The notes under the pieces were generated by a model that ran no database searches, had not been told where the DNA came from, and saw nothing but the letters and a program-made list of their open reading frames with translations. Made by a program: the position numbers and the translations under genes. A stretch of DNA of 45,950 bases, from NCBI GenBank assembly GCA_020346325.1, contig CP070782.1:5236540-5282489 (forward strand). Reading direction: 5' to 3'. This document shows positions 18,235-27,500 of this stretch, piece by piece; the stretch's first letter is position 1; each line of letters starts with the position of its first letter. The DNA is from Phycisphaerales bacterium. GTDB taxonomy: Bacteria > Planctomycetota > Phycisphaerae > Sedimentisphaerales > Anaerobacaceae.

Positions 18235-18528
18235 ATGTCGGTGTTTGAAGCGGTTATGCTAATTTGTTTCGGAGTCAGTTGGCCCGTATCCATCGCCAAA
18301 AGCCTGCGGACCAGGGTGGTCTGCGGCAAGAGCCCGTTGTTCCTGGCGATCGTGTGTCTGGGATACGTCTGTGGGGTCATCCACAAGGCCGTCTACAGCT
18401 ACGACTGGATCATCATCCTGTATACGATGAACATGCTTTTGGTCGCGGCGGATCTTTTCCTGTATTTCCGGTATCGGCCGTCGTGCCAGGCGACCGGGAG
18501 GTTCGCGCGCGTCGAGCGGGCGGCGTAA
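18235..18528 (+). CDS. Small membrane protein, SemiSWEET/PQ-loop-like
   Basis: A 97-residue protein with three predicted transmembrane segments: residues 3-20 (FEAVMLICFGVSWPVSI), 35-51 (PLFLAIVCLGYVCGVIH) and 58-77 (WIIILYTMNMLLVAADLFLY). The SWPVSIAKSLRT segment resembles the PQ-loop and the size fits SemiSWEET-type half-transporters, though the match is loose. AAGGAG (18220-18225) lies 9 nt before the ATG. It precedes the EamA transporter gene by 24 nt and may be cotranscribed with it. Substrate unknown. Confidence 0.65.
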   Translation: MSVFEAVMLICFGVSWPVSIAKSLRTRVVCGKSPLFLAIVCLGYVCGVIHKAVYSYDWIIILYTMNMLLVAADLFLYFRYRPSCQATGRFARVERAA

Positions 18529-18552
18529 TTGGCCTTTGTCGTCGGATGAACG

Positions 18553-19410
18553 ATGCGACCGAAGAGCGTTAGTCTGGTTCAACTCAATGTCGCCGTGCTG
18601 ATGTGGGGCGGGACCGCGATGTTCGCCAAGGGCATCGCACTGCCGGTTACCCAGGTGATCTGTCTGCGTTCGCTGATCGGGGCCGGGGGGGTGCTGCTGG
18701 TTCTCCTGGCGCTGAGGAGTCCGTTGCGTGTGAACCAGACGCGTCACTACGGCCTGATGATGATTCTGGGCCTGCTGTTGTGCCTGCACTGGCTGACGTA
18801 TTTCAAGGCGTTGAAGGTCTCCACGGCGGCAGTGGCAATTCTGGCTCTGCATACCTATCCGGTGATCACAGCGCTGATCGAGCCGTTCCTCTTCGCAGAG
18901 AAGCTGCGCAAATCCGACGTGGCGCTGGCGTTGTTGGTTTTCGCCGGCATCGTGATCATGACACCGACGATGAGCCTCTCGAATTCGACGACGCAAGGGA
19001 TTGTGCTCGGCGTGGTCTCCGGCCTGTTCTTCATGGTGCGCAATCTCCTGACCCGCAAATACGTGCACCAGTATTCCGGCTCGGCCCTGATGTTCTGGCA
19101 GATGCTCGTGACGGGGCTGGTGCTGGTCCCGTGGCTATGGCCGGGCGGATCGGATATCTCGCCCAAGACGGGAGGCCTGCTTGTGCTGCTGGCCCTCGTG
19201 TTCACGGCGCTGCCCCATAGCCTCTTCTCGGCGAGCTTCAAGCACCTCAGCGCCAAGACGGTCGGCATCATCGCGACGCTGCTACCATTCTACGGTGCCT
19301 TCTTCGGCTATCTGATTCACGACGAAACGTTGGCCCTGCGCACGGTGATCGGCGGACTCATCGTACTGGCCGGTATTGTCTTCGAGACGCTGCGCAGCGT
19401 CCGGACGTAG
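18553..19410 (+). CDS. EamA/DMT-superfamily transporter
   Basis: A 285-residue integral membrane protein with about ten transmembrane helices in two EamA repeats: the first from LNVAVLMWGGTAMFAKGIAL to IVIMTPTM, the second from GIVLGVVSGLFFMVRNLL to LIVLAGIVFETL. YFKALKVSTAAVAILALHTY and LPHSLFSASFKHLSAKTVGI are the repeated helix pairs typical of drug/metabolite exporters such as RhaT-like and YdcZ-like proteins. It likely exports a small metabolite. A hairpin terminator lies 26 nt after the stop. Confidence 0.88.
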   Translation: MRPKSVSLVQLNVAVLMWGGTAMFAKGIALPVTQVICLRSLIGAGGVLLVLLALRSPLRVNQTRHYGLMMILGLLLCLHWLTYFKALKVSTAAVAILALHTYPVITALIEPFLFAEKLRKSDVALALLVFAGIVIMTPTMSLSNSTTQGIVLGVVSGLFFMVRNLLTRKYVHQYSGSALMFWQMLVTGLVLVPWLWPGGSDISPKTGGLLVLLALVFTALPHSLFSASFKHLSAKTVGIIATLLPFYGAFFGYLIHDETLALRTVIGGLIVLAGIVFETLRSVRT

Positions 19411-19436
19411 GGAGGGCAGGGCGGCGCGAAAAGGAA

Positions 19437-19467
19437 GCGGGGCCGCGAACGGTATTCGCGACCCCGC
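19437..19467 (+). terminator. Rho-independent-like terminator after the EamA gene
   Basis: GCGGGGCCGCGAA (19437-19449) pairs with TTCGCGACCCCGC (19455-19467) over a 5-nt loop with one G-U pair. A short T-rich GTGTTCTTT follows. It sits between two genes that converge at this point and could serve both strands. Confidence 0.6.
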
Positions 19468-19529
19468 GGTGTTCTTTGGCATCGTAGTCTGTAGATTGGC
19501 CTAGGCCGCCGGTAGGATCGAATGGGTGA

Positions 19530-20102
19530 CTAGTTCAGGCTCTTGTCCTTCCAGTATTTCTGTCCGGCCACCGTGGCCTGGAGGGCCAGGCCTGTTTCGG
19601 TCATCGAGTAGACCTCGATCTGGGAGCGGATGTCACCTTCGGCGCTGGCCTCGGCGCCCTGTTCGCCGGCCTTGGCAGCCGCGTCGGCGTGCGCGCCGAA
19701 ATCCCAGCCACTCTCGACAAACTTGTCCATGGCCGACTTCTCTTTGAAGATCATGACCACGCGGTAATCCTTGGCGCCCAACCCGAGGCCGACGCCGCCG
19801 AGGGCCATCTTCATGTAGGTGCGCTGCCCGGTGGCCTTGTCGACGACGACGCCGTAACCGGAGCCGGCGCTGGCGATCACGAGGTTGACGTTGGCGTTGC
19901 TGAAGACGCCGTAGCCGGGGGCTTGGGCGATCTTGTCCTTGGCTTCCGGAGCCTCCCGGTACAGTCGCTCGAGCGCGGCTTCTTCCATGTCGGCCACCAC
20001 TTGGCGTCTCTCCTCCAGTGTCAGACTCTTCTTGGGTCCACAGCCGGCCAGCGTCGCGAGCAATGCCAGTGCCACCATGGTCACGAACGATGCTTTTTTC
20101 AT
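19530..20102 (-). CDS. SYLF/YSC84-family lipoprotein
   Basis: A 190-residue exported lipoprotein: MKKASFVTMVALALLATLAG followed by Cys gives a good lipobox. The mature part contains APGYGVFSNANVNLVIASAG and GVVVDKATGQRTYMKMALGG and VGLGLGAKDYRVVMIFK, the SYLF (lipid-binding, YSC84) signature. Eukaryotic members bind phosphoinositides; bacterial ones are less well understood. The ATG has AAAGGAG 6 nt upstream. The start of this gene is 16 nt after the MscS-type channel gene, on the same strand, so both are probably one transcript acting at the cell envelope. Confidence 0.85.
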   Translation of the reverse strand: MKKASFVTMVALALLATLAGCGPKKSLTLEERRQVVADMEEAALERLYREAPEAKDKIAQAPGYGVFSNANVNLVIASAGSGYGVVVDKATGQRTYMKMALGGVGLGLGAKDYRVVMIFKEKSAMDKFVESGWDFGAHADAAAKAGEQGAEASAEGDIRSQIEVYSMTETGLALQATVAGQKYWKDKSLN

Positions 20103-20118
20103 ATCTTTGCTCCTTTTC

Positions 20119-21825
20119 TCACAGGTTCTCTCTATCGCGCACGAGTTTGGTCCCCGGGAAGACCTGAGCGTTTTCCTGAAAGAGATGCACGTCGCGCTGC
20201 GGAAAGGGAATGCTGACCCCTTCGGCGTCGAAACGTTCCTTCACACTGCGGGTGACATCCCAGTAGACGGTCCAATAGTCGCTGGTCTTGGTCCACGGCC
20301 GGCAGATGTAATTGACGGACGAATCACCCAGTTCATGCACTTTCACATTGGGGACCGGCTCGTCCAGGACCAGCGGATGGGAGCGCAAAATCTCTTCCAG
20401 GATGCCCTGAGCCTTGCCCATGTCGTCGCTGTAGCCGATCCCGAACATCAGGTCCACCCGGCGGGTGTCGCTGCCGGTGACATTGACGATGTTGTCGCCC
20501 CAGATGGACCCATTGGGTACGACCACCACCTGATTGTCGAAGGTCTTGATCGTCGTGGTGTTCAGGTTCATCGATTGCACGAATCCCGTGATGCCGGCGG
20601 TCTGGACGACGTCACCGACGTCGTAAGGGCGATGCAGCAGGATCATCAAGCCGGCCGCGAAATTACCCAGCGTCCCCTGGAGGGCGAAGCCAATGATGAA
20701 GCCGAGGGCCGCGATCCCACCTACCAACGGACCAATGTTGACGCCCAACACCGACAGGGCGATGACCAGGCCGATGATGAAGACGGCCTTGCGGACGATG
20801 TTGACCAGGAAGTCCCCCAGGAGATCGGAGCACTTCTTGTTCATATCAACCGCCTTGCGCGTCAGTCGGCCCAGAATAAAGGACAAGATCTTGGCGGCTA
20901 TCACGATGAGCATGAAGGACGCGATGCTCCTGGCCCACCGCAGTCCGCCCTCGGGCGACCTGAGCCAGCCGAGGATGATCGCGCGCGTGGCGCTGATGTC
21001 CTTGACGTCAACACGCAAGCCGGACACGGCGTCAACGTACTGCTGGTACTCGGCGACATCTCCCCCCTTGGCCTCCAGGGCGGCAACGACGACCCGCACG
21101 CGGTCGATCAGGGCCGTCTGCTCCTCGCGCAGGCGGTTGATATGGGCCAGCAGTTGCTCGCGCACCTTGGTGTACAGCTCCACCTCCGCTTCGCCGATCT
21201 TCTTGACCTTCTCCTCCAATGCCACATCGGCTTCGCCGACCTCCGCGGCCGCCTGCTTGAGCTTCTCCTTGGCCTCTTCGACCGCTTCAGTCTTTTCCAA
21301 CAGGTCTTTCTCCGACGCGCGCACCTCGTCCTCGTCAGCCGTGTTGATGTCGGCTACCGCCGTCTGATTCACATCCTCAGCTGCCTCCGCGATCTCCTCG
21401 GTCTTTTCGTCGATGGTCTCCAGCTTTTGCTGGATTTCCTGCTCGACTTTGGCCGCGGGCTCGTTGGCTTCGGGGACCGACGTGGGTGCCTCATTGGGGT
21501 CGGCCGTTGGTTTGGCGTCCTCCTTGATCTCCTTGATCTGTTCCTTGATATCTTGTTTGGCCTCGGAGATCTCGCGGCCTTTCTGCTTCATCTCGATTTC
21601 GGCCAGGCTGATTTCCTGGACCTTCGCCTGGAGCAGAGCCAGCCAGGCCTCGGTTTCGACAATCAGCTCGTGCTTGCGCAGGGGCTTGAGCAGCAGTTCC
21701 AGATCTCCCGGTGGGATCTGCGGATCGGCGGTGGTCGTTGCGTGATAGGTGGCCTCCTCGCCGCATAAAGGGGCCACGGCATACAATGCCAGGACCGCGA
21801 TCAGAAACGCTCTTGTTACTTTCAT
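20119..21825 (-). CDS. Mechanosensitive (MscS-type) channel with long coiled-coil N-terminal region
   Basis: A 568-residue protein, about twice E. coli MscS (286). Residues 1-23 are a signal peptide (MKVTRAFLIAVLALYAVAPL). Residues ~35-290 are rich in Glu, Lys, Ala and Gln and should form extended coiled coils in the periplasm. Transmembrane segments follow around 310-330 (ASFMLIVIAAKILSFILG) and 350-400 (VFIIGLVIALSVLGVNIG, then GGIAALGFIIGFALQGTLGN), then the MscS pore and beta domain (HRPYDVGDVV, TTTIKTFDNQVVVVPNGSIW). The ATG at 21825 has AAGGAG 7 nt upstream. It likely relieves osmotic stress; the long domain may sense the cell wall or link to the adjacent SYLF lipoprotein. Confidence 0.88.
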   Translation of the reverse strand: MKVTRAFLIAVLALYAVAPLCGEEATYHATTTADPQIPPGDLELLLKPLRKHELIVETEAWLALLQAKVQEISLAEIEMKQKGREISEAKQDIKEQIKEIKEDAKPTADPNEAPTSVPEANEPAAKVEQEIQQKLETIDEKTEEIAEAAEDVNQTAVADINTADEDEVRASEKDLLEKTEAVEEAKEKLKQAAAEVGEADVALEEKVKKIGEAEVELYTKVREQLLAHINRLREEQTALIDRVRVVVAALEAKGGDVAEYQQYVDAVSGLRVDVKDISATRAIILGWLRSPEGGLRWARSIASFMLIVIAAKILSFILGRLTRKAVDMNKKCSDLLGDFLVNIVRKAVFIIGLVIALSVLGVNIGPLVGGIAALGFIIGFALQGTLGNFAAGLMILLHRPYDVGDVVQTAGITGFVQSMNLNTTTIKTFDNQVVVVPNGSIWGDNIVNVTGSDTRRVDLMFGIGYSDDMGKAQGILEEILRSHPLVLDEPVPNVKVHELGDSSVNYICRPWTKTSDYWTVYWDVTRSVKERFDAEGVSIPFPQRDVHLFQENAQVFPGTKLVRDRENL

Positions 21826-22027
21826 GCAGTTGCTCCTTGATGGACGACCACATTCTTGAGTCTGTGCCCCATCGGGTGGGCCCTTGTTGACACGCCGAAC
21901 GGATGCTGGTTGAGGCGGGACAGCCACCGCCTGTACCTATAGCGGAGCATCGCGCTACAGGCTGAATCCGCCGCTGCGGCCGATCCGAAGGCATGGTGTC
22001 TTGGCAGGCAGCGGCACGTGCACCGTG

Positions 22028-22426
22028 TCACTCGACATACGTATCGAAGACGCGGACGGTTTTCCAATTTTCCCGGTTTTCTTCTATGAATTGGTGGTGG
22101 GCTTCGGCCTCCTGATAGAGGTCGTGGCTGGCTTTGTCTTGGAAGACGATATGCAGGCCGACATCCCAGTCGCGCACGTTGACGTCGCGGGCGTGGGCCT
22201 CGACGAGCTGGCCGGCGGCGAAGAACGTTACGCCGGGATGGTCCCGGAGATACTTCTCGCAGGCTTGCACGAGTGCGGCCTTGGCGGCCGGGGAGTTGTC
22301 GTGCAGTGTGAAATAGACGTCATGGGCCAGGGCGGGCCCGTCGGCCGAATGGCGGGACGATGGAGCGGTACAGCCGCTACACAGGATGGCCGCCATGACA
22401 ACAACCGCAATAAGAGTGTTTCGCAT
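22028..22426 (-). CDS. Dabb (stress-responsive A/B barrel) lipoprotein
   Basis: A 132-residue protein with a lipoprotein signal (MRNTLIAVVVMAAILCSG-C). The mature part, from HDVYFTLHDNSPAAKAALVQ to HHQFIEENRENWKTVRVFDTY, is a Dabb-type ferredoxin-like dimeric barrel: the HxxxFxL start and DVGLHIVFQDKASHDLYQ are typical. Function of bacterial members is mostly unknown; related proteins bind small ligands or heme. ATG at 22426 with AAGGAGA 8 nt upstream. It stands alone between divergent neighbours. Confidence 0.8.
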   Translation of the reverse strand: MRNTLIAVVVMAAILCSGCTAPSSRHSADGPALAHDVYFTLHDNSPAAKAALVQACEKYLRDHPGVTFFAAGQLVEAHARDVNVRDWDVGLHIVFQDKASHDLYQEAEAHHQFIEENRENWKTVRVFDTYVE

Positions 22427-22630
22427 TACAAGGTCTCCTTAAGATTCCCCAGATGTATAGAGGGCAACCGATCTCCGTCAAGAAGCAAGTTGTCGCAAGC
22501 GCGGACGTCGCCGTGGAGCCGTATCAGAGGCTCGGGACTGGCAAATGTGCCGCCGCCCGCGTAGAATGGACCTCGCTCGGCGGAACGGCCGCCGGCGCGG
22601 AAACCTGTCTTTGTGAGAAGGAGCGCCAAC

Positions 22631-23323
22631 ATGAAGAAGACGCTGGTAGTGGGGATGCTGGGCAGTATCCTGTGGCTGTCGTCGTGTAGTCAGGACGTTT
22701 CGATCCCCCCGAAGGCGCATCCCAAGGTGAGCCAGTGGCAGGACCTGTTCGCTCCGGATCTTTCGAATGCCGGGTTTCCCCAGGGCGTCTGGACCTTTGA
22801 CAATGGGATCCTGACGGCCAGTGAGGACCAGGTGATCTGGGCGAAGAAGGACTATGACAACTTCGTCGTCGATCTGGAGTTCAAGACGGCCGAGGGAACC
22901 AACAGCGGCGTGATCGTCTACTGCACCGACACGAAGAACTGGATTCCGAATTCGGTCGAGGTCCAGATTGCCGATGACTTCGCCGAACAGTGGGCCAAGA
23001 GCCCCAAGACCTGGCAGTGCGCGGCGATCTTCGGGCATCTGCCGGCCTCCAAGAGCATGGTGAAGAAGCCGGGACAGTGGAATCGCATGACGGTGACCTG
23101 CAAGGGCCAGATGATCTACGTCGTGCTCAATGGCGAACTGGTCACGGAGATGGACATGGCGTTGTGGACCAGTGCCAAGACGAACCCGGACGGCAGCGAA
23201 ATTCCGTCGTGGTTGAGCACGCCCTTTGCCCAACTGCCGACGCACGGGCGGGTCGGGCTGCAGGGCAAGCACGCCGGCGCGCCGATCTACTTTCGCAACA
23301 TGAAGATCAAGGAAATCGACTAA
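22631..23323 (+). CDS. DUF1080-family lipoprotein
   Basis: A 230-residue exported protein with lipobox SSC (MKKTLVVGMLGSILWLSSC). The remainder is a concanavalin-like DUF1080 domain: WTFDNGILTASEDQVIWAKK, FVVDLEFKTAEGTNSGVIVY, GQWNRMTVTCKGQMIYVVLN and GRVGLQGKHAGAPIYFRNMK, where this last motif is the family's usual C-terminal end. It likely binds or cleaves a sugar. The ATG at 22631 has GAAGGAG 8 nt upstream. Convincing terminator at 23383-23410. Its sequence differs strongly from the other member at 3450-4091, so it is not a recent duplicate. Confidence 0.85.
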   Translation: MKKTLVVGMLGSILWLSSCSQDVSIPPKAHPKVSQWQDLFAPDLSNAGFPQGVWTFDNGILTASEDQVIWAKKDYDNFVVDLEFKTAEGTNSGVIVYCTDTKNWIPNSVEVQIADDFAEQWAKSPKTWQCAAIFGHLPASKSMVKKPGQWNRMTVTCKGQMIYVVLNGELVTEMDMALWTSAKTNPDGSEIPSWLSTPFAQLPTHGRVGLQGKHAGAPIYFRNMKIKEID

Positions 23324-23382
23324 TGTCGTTTCGATAGCCCAGCGCTCCGAGCGCCGGGTGAATAGGGCGATGAGCCTTGCAG

Positions 23383-23412
23383 AAGGCCCGACGGCTTACC
23401 GTTGGGCCTTTT
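23383..23412 (+). terminator. Hairpin terminator
   Basis: AAGGCCCGACGG (23383-23394) pairs with CCGTTGGGCCTT (23399-23410) over loop CTTA, with one G-U pair, followed by TTCC. Its position just after the DUF1080 gene suits transcription termination. Confidence 0.7.
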
Positions 23413-23450
23413 CCATTGTCGCAGCGGCCCGCCGGCGATAGAATGCAGAC

Positions 23451-24194
23451 ATGACCGAGCACGGGGATACGAACAAGGTGGTTCGCCAACATCTGGAGAT
23501 GGAAGCGTTCTTCACGGGATTTGCGATCAAAGGGAGAAGCGACGTGCCTGCCGAACAGCCTCACGCCAGCGAAGAGCCCGTGGTCGAGACTGCGGGAACA
23601 CCGGAGACGGCGGACAACTTGGAGGTTATCGCTGCCGAGGTGCGGCAGTGCCGCCGATGTGATCTCGGTTCCGAGCGCGCCAACGCCGTCCCGGGAGAGG
23701 GCCATTCAAACGCTCGCATCATGTTCGTGGGCGAAGCGCCGGGGGCCGATGAAGATGCTCAGGGCCGGCCCTTTGTCGGCCGAGCCGGCCAATTGCTCGA
23801 TAAGATCATTGCCGCCTGCGGCCTCAAGCGAGGGGATGTCTTCATCGGCAACATTCTCAAGTGTCGCCCGCCGGGCAACCGCGATCCGAGGCCGGACGAA
23901 ATCATCAGTTGTCTGCCCTATCTGCAAAGGCAGATCGAGTGCATCGAGCCCGAGATTATCGTGGCTCTGGGGGCACACGCGGCCCGGACGCTGCTGAATA
24001 CCAGCAAGTCCATCGGTCAGCTCCGGGGCCATTTTGAGGAGTACATCGCCGGCATCGGACGGCCTCCCATCAAACTGATGGCCACCTATCACCCGGCCTA
24101 TCTGCTGCGCAACTACACTCCGGATACCCGCCGGCGCGTCTGGGAAGACATGAAGAAAGTCCTGGCCGAATTGGGCCTGCCCGTTCCGGATTAG
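23451..24194 (+). CDS. Uracil-DNA glycosylase, family 4 (Fe-S type)
   Basis: A 247-residue protein. The cluster ligands begin with CRRCDLG (Cys67, Cys70) and include the Cys in NILKCRPPGN and further Cys downstream (CLPYLQRQIEC). The uracil-binding motif GEAPGADEDAQGRPFVGRAG and the second motif TYHPAYLLRN are both intact. The enzyme removes uracil from DNA in base-excision repair in the cytoplasm. The first ~55 residues are a poorly conserved extension; a later start is possible, but no better ribosome site is obvious. Normal family length is about 200 plus such an extension. Confidence 0.9.
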   Translation: MTEHGDTNKVVRQHLEMEAFFTGFAIKGRSDVPAEQPHASEEPVVETAGTPETADNLEVIAAEVRQCRRCDLGSERANAVPGEGHSNARIMFVGEAPGADEDAQGRPFVGRAGQLLDKIIAACGLKRGDVFIGNILKCRPPGNRDPRPDEIISCLPYLQRQIECIEPEIIVALGAHAARTLLNTSKSIGQLRGHFEEYIAGIGRPPIKLMATYHPAYLLRNYTPDTRRRVWEDMKKVLAELGLPVPD

Positions 24195-24555
24195 GATTCG
24201 GGCGGCCTTCTGGCGATCTTCTCCGGCCTTCGGAGTTCACGCGCATCCGTTGGCCATGCTTTTTATGCGCGTGGTTTCTCACCTCACATTCGAGTTTCTC
24301 AGGCTTTGCCGCCGCCGGTATGTTAACGAAAAGTTGACTTTTTGGCGCAATAGTCGGGCCCAAAGCGCGTCTAGATAAGTAAATGGTCAAATTGCATCGG
24401 TCGGGGGAGGGGCCCGATCGCGGTACGGGCACTCTGAATTGGCTTGCAAAAATGGGCGAACTTGTTTATAAACAACATGTTACGATTCTCGGAGGCAGGT
24501 TAATTCCCGTTCTGTCCTCTTTTAGACGTGCGGATCTATCGGAAAGGTGAGACTC
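24195..24555. promoter_or_regulatory. Intergenic region with hairpin, promoter and palindrome
   Basis: CACGCGCAT (24238-24246) and ATGCGCGTG (24265-24273) form a perfect 9-bp inverted repeat with an 18-nt loop, possibly the UDG terminator. TTGCAA (24444-24449), 17 nt, TATAAA (24467-24472) is a promoter for the next gene with a leader of about 77 nt. The -10 sits inside the perfect 14-bp palindrome TTGTTTATAAACAA (24462-24475), which could be an operator. Confidence 0.55.
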
Positions 24556-27500
24556 ATGAAAAGGACATGTCTGCTCAGCGTTCTTCTAATCGGTACGGCG
24601 GTGGGGCTCGTGCAAGCGGAGGTCAGAATGGTTCCCGCGGAGTACCAGACGATCCAAGGTGCCATCGCAGCCAGCGAGGATGGCGATGAGGTGGTCGTCT
24701 CGCCAGGGATATACTTCGAGCGGATCAATTTCCGGGGCAAGAGCATCACCGTCACCAGCACCGACCCGGATGATCCGCGCGTGGTGGGCTACACCGTGCT
24801 CAACGCGGACGGGGAGGGCTCAGCGGTCGTCTTCATGGAGGGCGAGACGTCCGAGGCCGTGCTGGCGGGTTTCACCATCACCGGCGGCTACGGCACGTTG
24901 AATACTGAAGAGAGCGGTGGCCAGGAAAGGCTTTACATGGGAGGCGGCGTCTACTGCGAACGCAGTTCGCCCACCATCACGAAGAACGTCATCGTGCGTA
25001 ACGAAGGGCCTCTCGAAATCACGGCCGACTTCAGTCAGGTCAACATCTCCTACGGGGGCGGGATCGGTGTCTGGTTTGGCAGCCCGACGATTACGTACAA
25101 CACCATCCGGAACAACGGTGCCTACGCCGGAGGCGGCGTCATCACGTTCTACGGTACACCGATCGTCCACAACAATATGGTCTACGAGAATTCCGCGCAC
25201 ATCGGGGGCGGCCTGATCGCCTTTGGCGGTGACATCTACAACAACACCTTCGTGCGTAACGACAGCGATTATGGCTCGAGGTTTCCGGTCCAGGGCCTGG
25301 GGACCTCGATGGGAGGCAACGTATACATTGCCTTTCTCACGGACTCGGCACCGGCCCGCATTTTCAACAATATCATTGCCGAGGCTCCCTCGGGCGGCGG
25401 ATTGTTCTGGGAGGGCGAGGCCGGTGCCGGCTTGATGGCGTTCAACAACGTCTGGGATAACAGTCCCGACGGGTACGGATCCATCGACTATGAGACCTAT
25501 TCGCCGATCTATGGCGGTGAGATGGACCAGACCGGTATCAATGGCAACATCTCTGAGGATCCGCTTTTTCTGGCTTCGATGAGTAAGAACTTCCACCTGA
25601 CGCTGGACTCGCCCTGTATCAACGCGGGCGATCCGGATTTCATTCCCCTGCCCGGCCTGACGGATATCGATGGCGAAGACCGCATCTACGGCGCTCGGAT
25701 CGACATGGGCGCCGACGAATACGTCGGCTACGTCAAACCGGTCGCGTTCGCCGGCGGGGGCGTGCACGTTCTCGAACCGGGGGATCTGGTGACGCTCGAT
25801 GGGCGCGAGAGCTTCTTCTACGATCCTGCCGACCTCCAGACCTATCGTTGGTCGCAGGTATCCGGTGCGGAGGTCGTCCTCGACAACCCGAATTCGGCGA
25901 CGCCGACGTTCAACCCGCCGGAAGCCGGGGAATACGTTTTCGAACTGGTGGTGGGCGACAGTCAATACGAAAGCGAGCCGGACCAGGTGCTGGTTTTTGT
26001 CGGGCCCAATGTACGTCCCGTGGCGCACGCGGGGTCGGATCGCGTCTGGCAGACACCGGGTGAGGTCGCGTTGGACGGGACGGGATCGTACGATCCGGAC
26101 CCGGTGGACCGACTGACGTACACCTGGACGCAATTGGAAGGACCGACGGCGACGCTGGCGAATGCCGATACGGCCACGCCTACGTTTGCCGCCGATCCAG
26201 GGGGGCAGTATCTCTTCGAGTTGGTGGTCACCGATGGATTTGAAGACAGCCTGCCCAGCCAGGTGCGGCTGATCACGGTCGGCGGGACCACGCAGGTCAG
26301 CGCGCTGAGCGTCACGCCCATCGAGGGGCGGTTTCCACGCTACCCGGACCTCAGTGGCACCAGGGCCGTATTCGCGACCGATTCGCTCTCGAACACCAGT
26401 TGGCGGATTGCGTTCCGGGACTACCGAACGGACGAGACGGATACGTTCGGCGGTTCGGGAACGAATACCCAGCCGAAAATCGCGGGAGATCTCGTGGTCT
26501 GGACGGGGGACATTCGTCTCGGCGGCGGTGGCTCGGCGGGGACGAACGCCAGCGTTTTCGCGCGGAACCTGGCTACCGAAGCCGAGGTGGTCCTGCGGCG
26601 CAAGAGCGATACCGAGTCCTTCAGCCATCCGGCTGTGTCGGGCCATCGGGTCGTCTGGGTCCAGCATCTGGGCCTCGATACGAACGCGGCCGACCAGTGG
26701 CGGGACATGCCCTACGATATTTGTGGTGCGGATCTCAGCGATATGGACAGTCCCACCTACTTTACGGTTGCCACAAATGTCGGACGGCGCGATCCGGTGC
26801 CGGTAGATGACATCTTCGACGACTACGATGATGTGGTCGATATCGACGGCGACATCGTGGTGTGGGAAGGCAACGGTGACATCTATGCGGCCGATATCTC
26901 GGACCTCAGCGCCATACGGGTGTTCACCGTTTGTGCCGACGAAGGGCGACAGTATGACCCGGCCGTGTCCGGATCGTACGTGGTATGGACGGACGAACGT
27001 AACGACGAAGCCGATGTCTACGGCGCCGATATCGCGGACCCCGAGAACGTCAGAGTCTTCGAGATTGTCAAGCGACAAGGTGCCCAGCGGCAGCCCGCCG
27101 TGGAGGGACCCATGGTTGTCTTTATCCAGGGCAGTGCCTCGGTCGGTCGAATCGGCGCCGCCTGCATCACCCGCCAGTACGGCGTCATGGATATCCCGAT
27201 CGCCGAGACGGCCTTCGGCCTTGCTCCCGCTCTCGACGGCAGCGTGGCCGTGTGGATCAGCGACAGCACGTATGGGGCCGTGCAGGGAGTTCGCGTGGCG
27301 TTTGGCTACTCGATTTTCGACGGGACGATCGCGAATGTCACGACGGGCGAGCGCTATGATTATCTCCAGCACGCGATCAGCGACGCCGACAGTGGCAGTG
27401 AGATTGTCGTGCCGGCAGGCGTGTATCAGGAGGCAGTCAATTTCGTCGGCCGGGCCGTGACGGTTCGCTCGACCGATCCCGCCGATCCGGCGGTCGTGGC

